From Nocardia mexicana NBRC 108244 (GTDB lineage: Bacteria; Actinomycetota; Actinomycetes; Mycobacteriales; Mycobacteriaceae), in assembly GCF_001613165.1 (NCBI RefSeq), contig NZ_BDBV01000095.1, forward strand, positions 1 to 59,738: a stretch of DNA of 59,738 nucleotides. The letters run 5' to 3'. Positions 59,551 through 59,738 of the stretch are shown one piece after another (positions within the stretch are counted from its first letter, which is position 1; each line of letters starts with the position of its first letter). The translations under genes and the position numbers were made by a program. The notes below the pieces were generated by a model. It was not told the origin of the DNA. It did not search any database and saw nothing but the letters and a program-made list of their open reading frames with translations.

Positions 59551-59659
59551 ATTCCAGGTCAGAGCGACACGGACACCGACCCGGAGCCCCAAGGGCCCGG
59601 GACACGAGGTTGGACGAGGAGCGCCTGGCGATCACACTGGTTCGATCCGAGGAGCGGAT

Positions 59660-59689
59660 TTGGTTCCGCGTCCGAGGGCGAGCTAAGCT
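59660..59689 (+). promoter_or_regulatory. Second candidate rRNA promoter
   Basis: TTGGTT (59660-59665), 18 bp, TAAGCT (59684-59689), followed within a few bases by GTTGCCC. Mycobacterial rRNA promoters also have GTTGCCC just after the start point, so this resembles the conserved P(CL1) promoter. Confidence 0.5.
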
Positions 59690-59738
59690 GTTGAAGTTGC
59701 CCAGCCGATCGACCGGGATGATCCCGTGAGATTGTTGG

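Overview
The window comes from a high-GC mycolic-acid actinomycete, most probably Nocardia or a close relative. Two things support this. From about 29.7 kb onward the gene order matches the Mycobacterium tuberculosis chromosome block argS-lysA-hom-thrC-thrB-rho-rpmE-prfA-prmC-(Sua5)-wecA-atpI/B/E/F/H/A/G/D/C-DUF2550-PduO-murA, which in that genus runs into the rRNA operon. The window also carries MspA-type porins, which are specific to mycolata. Genus level is inference; no rRNA gene lies inside the window.

Layout. (1) 0-6.3 kb: the tail of a DUF397 gene, a small secreted protein and a tightly overlapped five-gene valine/isobutyrate degradation operon (methylmalonate-semialdehyde dehydrogenase, acyl-CoA dehydrogenase, 3-hydroxyisobutyryl-CoA hydrolase, 3-hydroxyisobutyrate dehydrogenase, enoyl-CoA hydratase). 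(2) 6.3-29.5 kb: an accessory region of small units, many built as regulator plus divergent or adjacent target with readable palindromic operators. It holds an Hsp70-like membrane ATPase, a MarR regulator, tRNA-Cys, a Tat-exported phosphoesterase, an orphan iron-type binding lipoprotein, TetR/quinone oxidoreductase, FAD monooxygenase/TetR, an MFS pump fused to three extracellular-type beta-sandwich domains plus TetR, a methyltransferase/FMO/two-SDR group sharing one operator motif, a GDSL lipase, a Gfo/Idh/MocA-WYL pair, tRNA-Arg and a DUF305-DUF3105 pair. (3) 29.7-36.2 kb: argS and the aspartate-family genes lysA, hom, thrC and thrB. (4) 36.2-44.7 kb: rho with a long disordered insert, rpmE, prfA, prmC, a Sua5/TsaC protein, wecA and an AtpI-like protein. 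(5) 45.0-52.1 kb: the complete F1Fo ATP synthase operon, closed by a strong hairpin terminator. (6) 52.3-59.7 kb: two tandem MspA-like porins, DUF2550, a 30-bp minisatellite, a PduO adenosyltransferase, a minus-strand run of flavohaemoglobin, DivIVA-like protein and truncated haemoglobin, then murA and what look like rRNA promoters.

The conserved backbone is interrupted at defined points: a SnoaL gene between prmC and sua5, the porin pair between atpC and DUF2550, and the globin/DivIVA cluster between PduO and murA. The most unusual elements are the MFS-CnaB-like fusion, the flavohaemoglobin-DivIVA-truncated haemoglobin run, the paired overlapping operators at 15.4 kb, the TGTCTGGGAC regulon at 20-24 kb, the stop-codon-derived minisatellite, and a dispersed hairpin repeat present at four loci. 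No CRISPR array, insertion sequence or prophage was seen.
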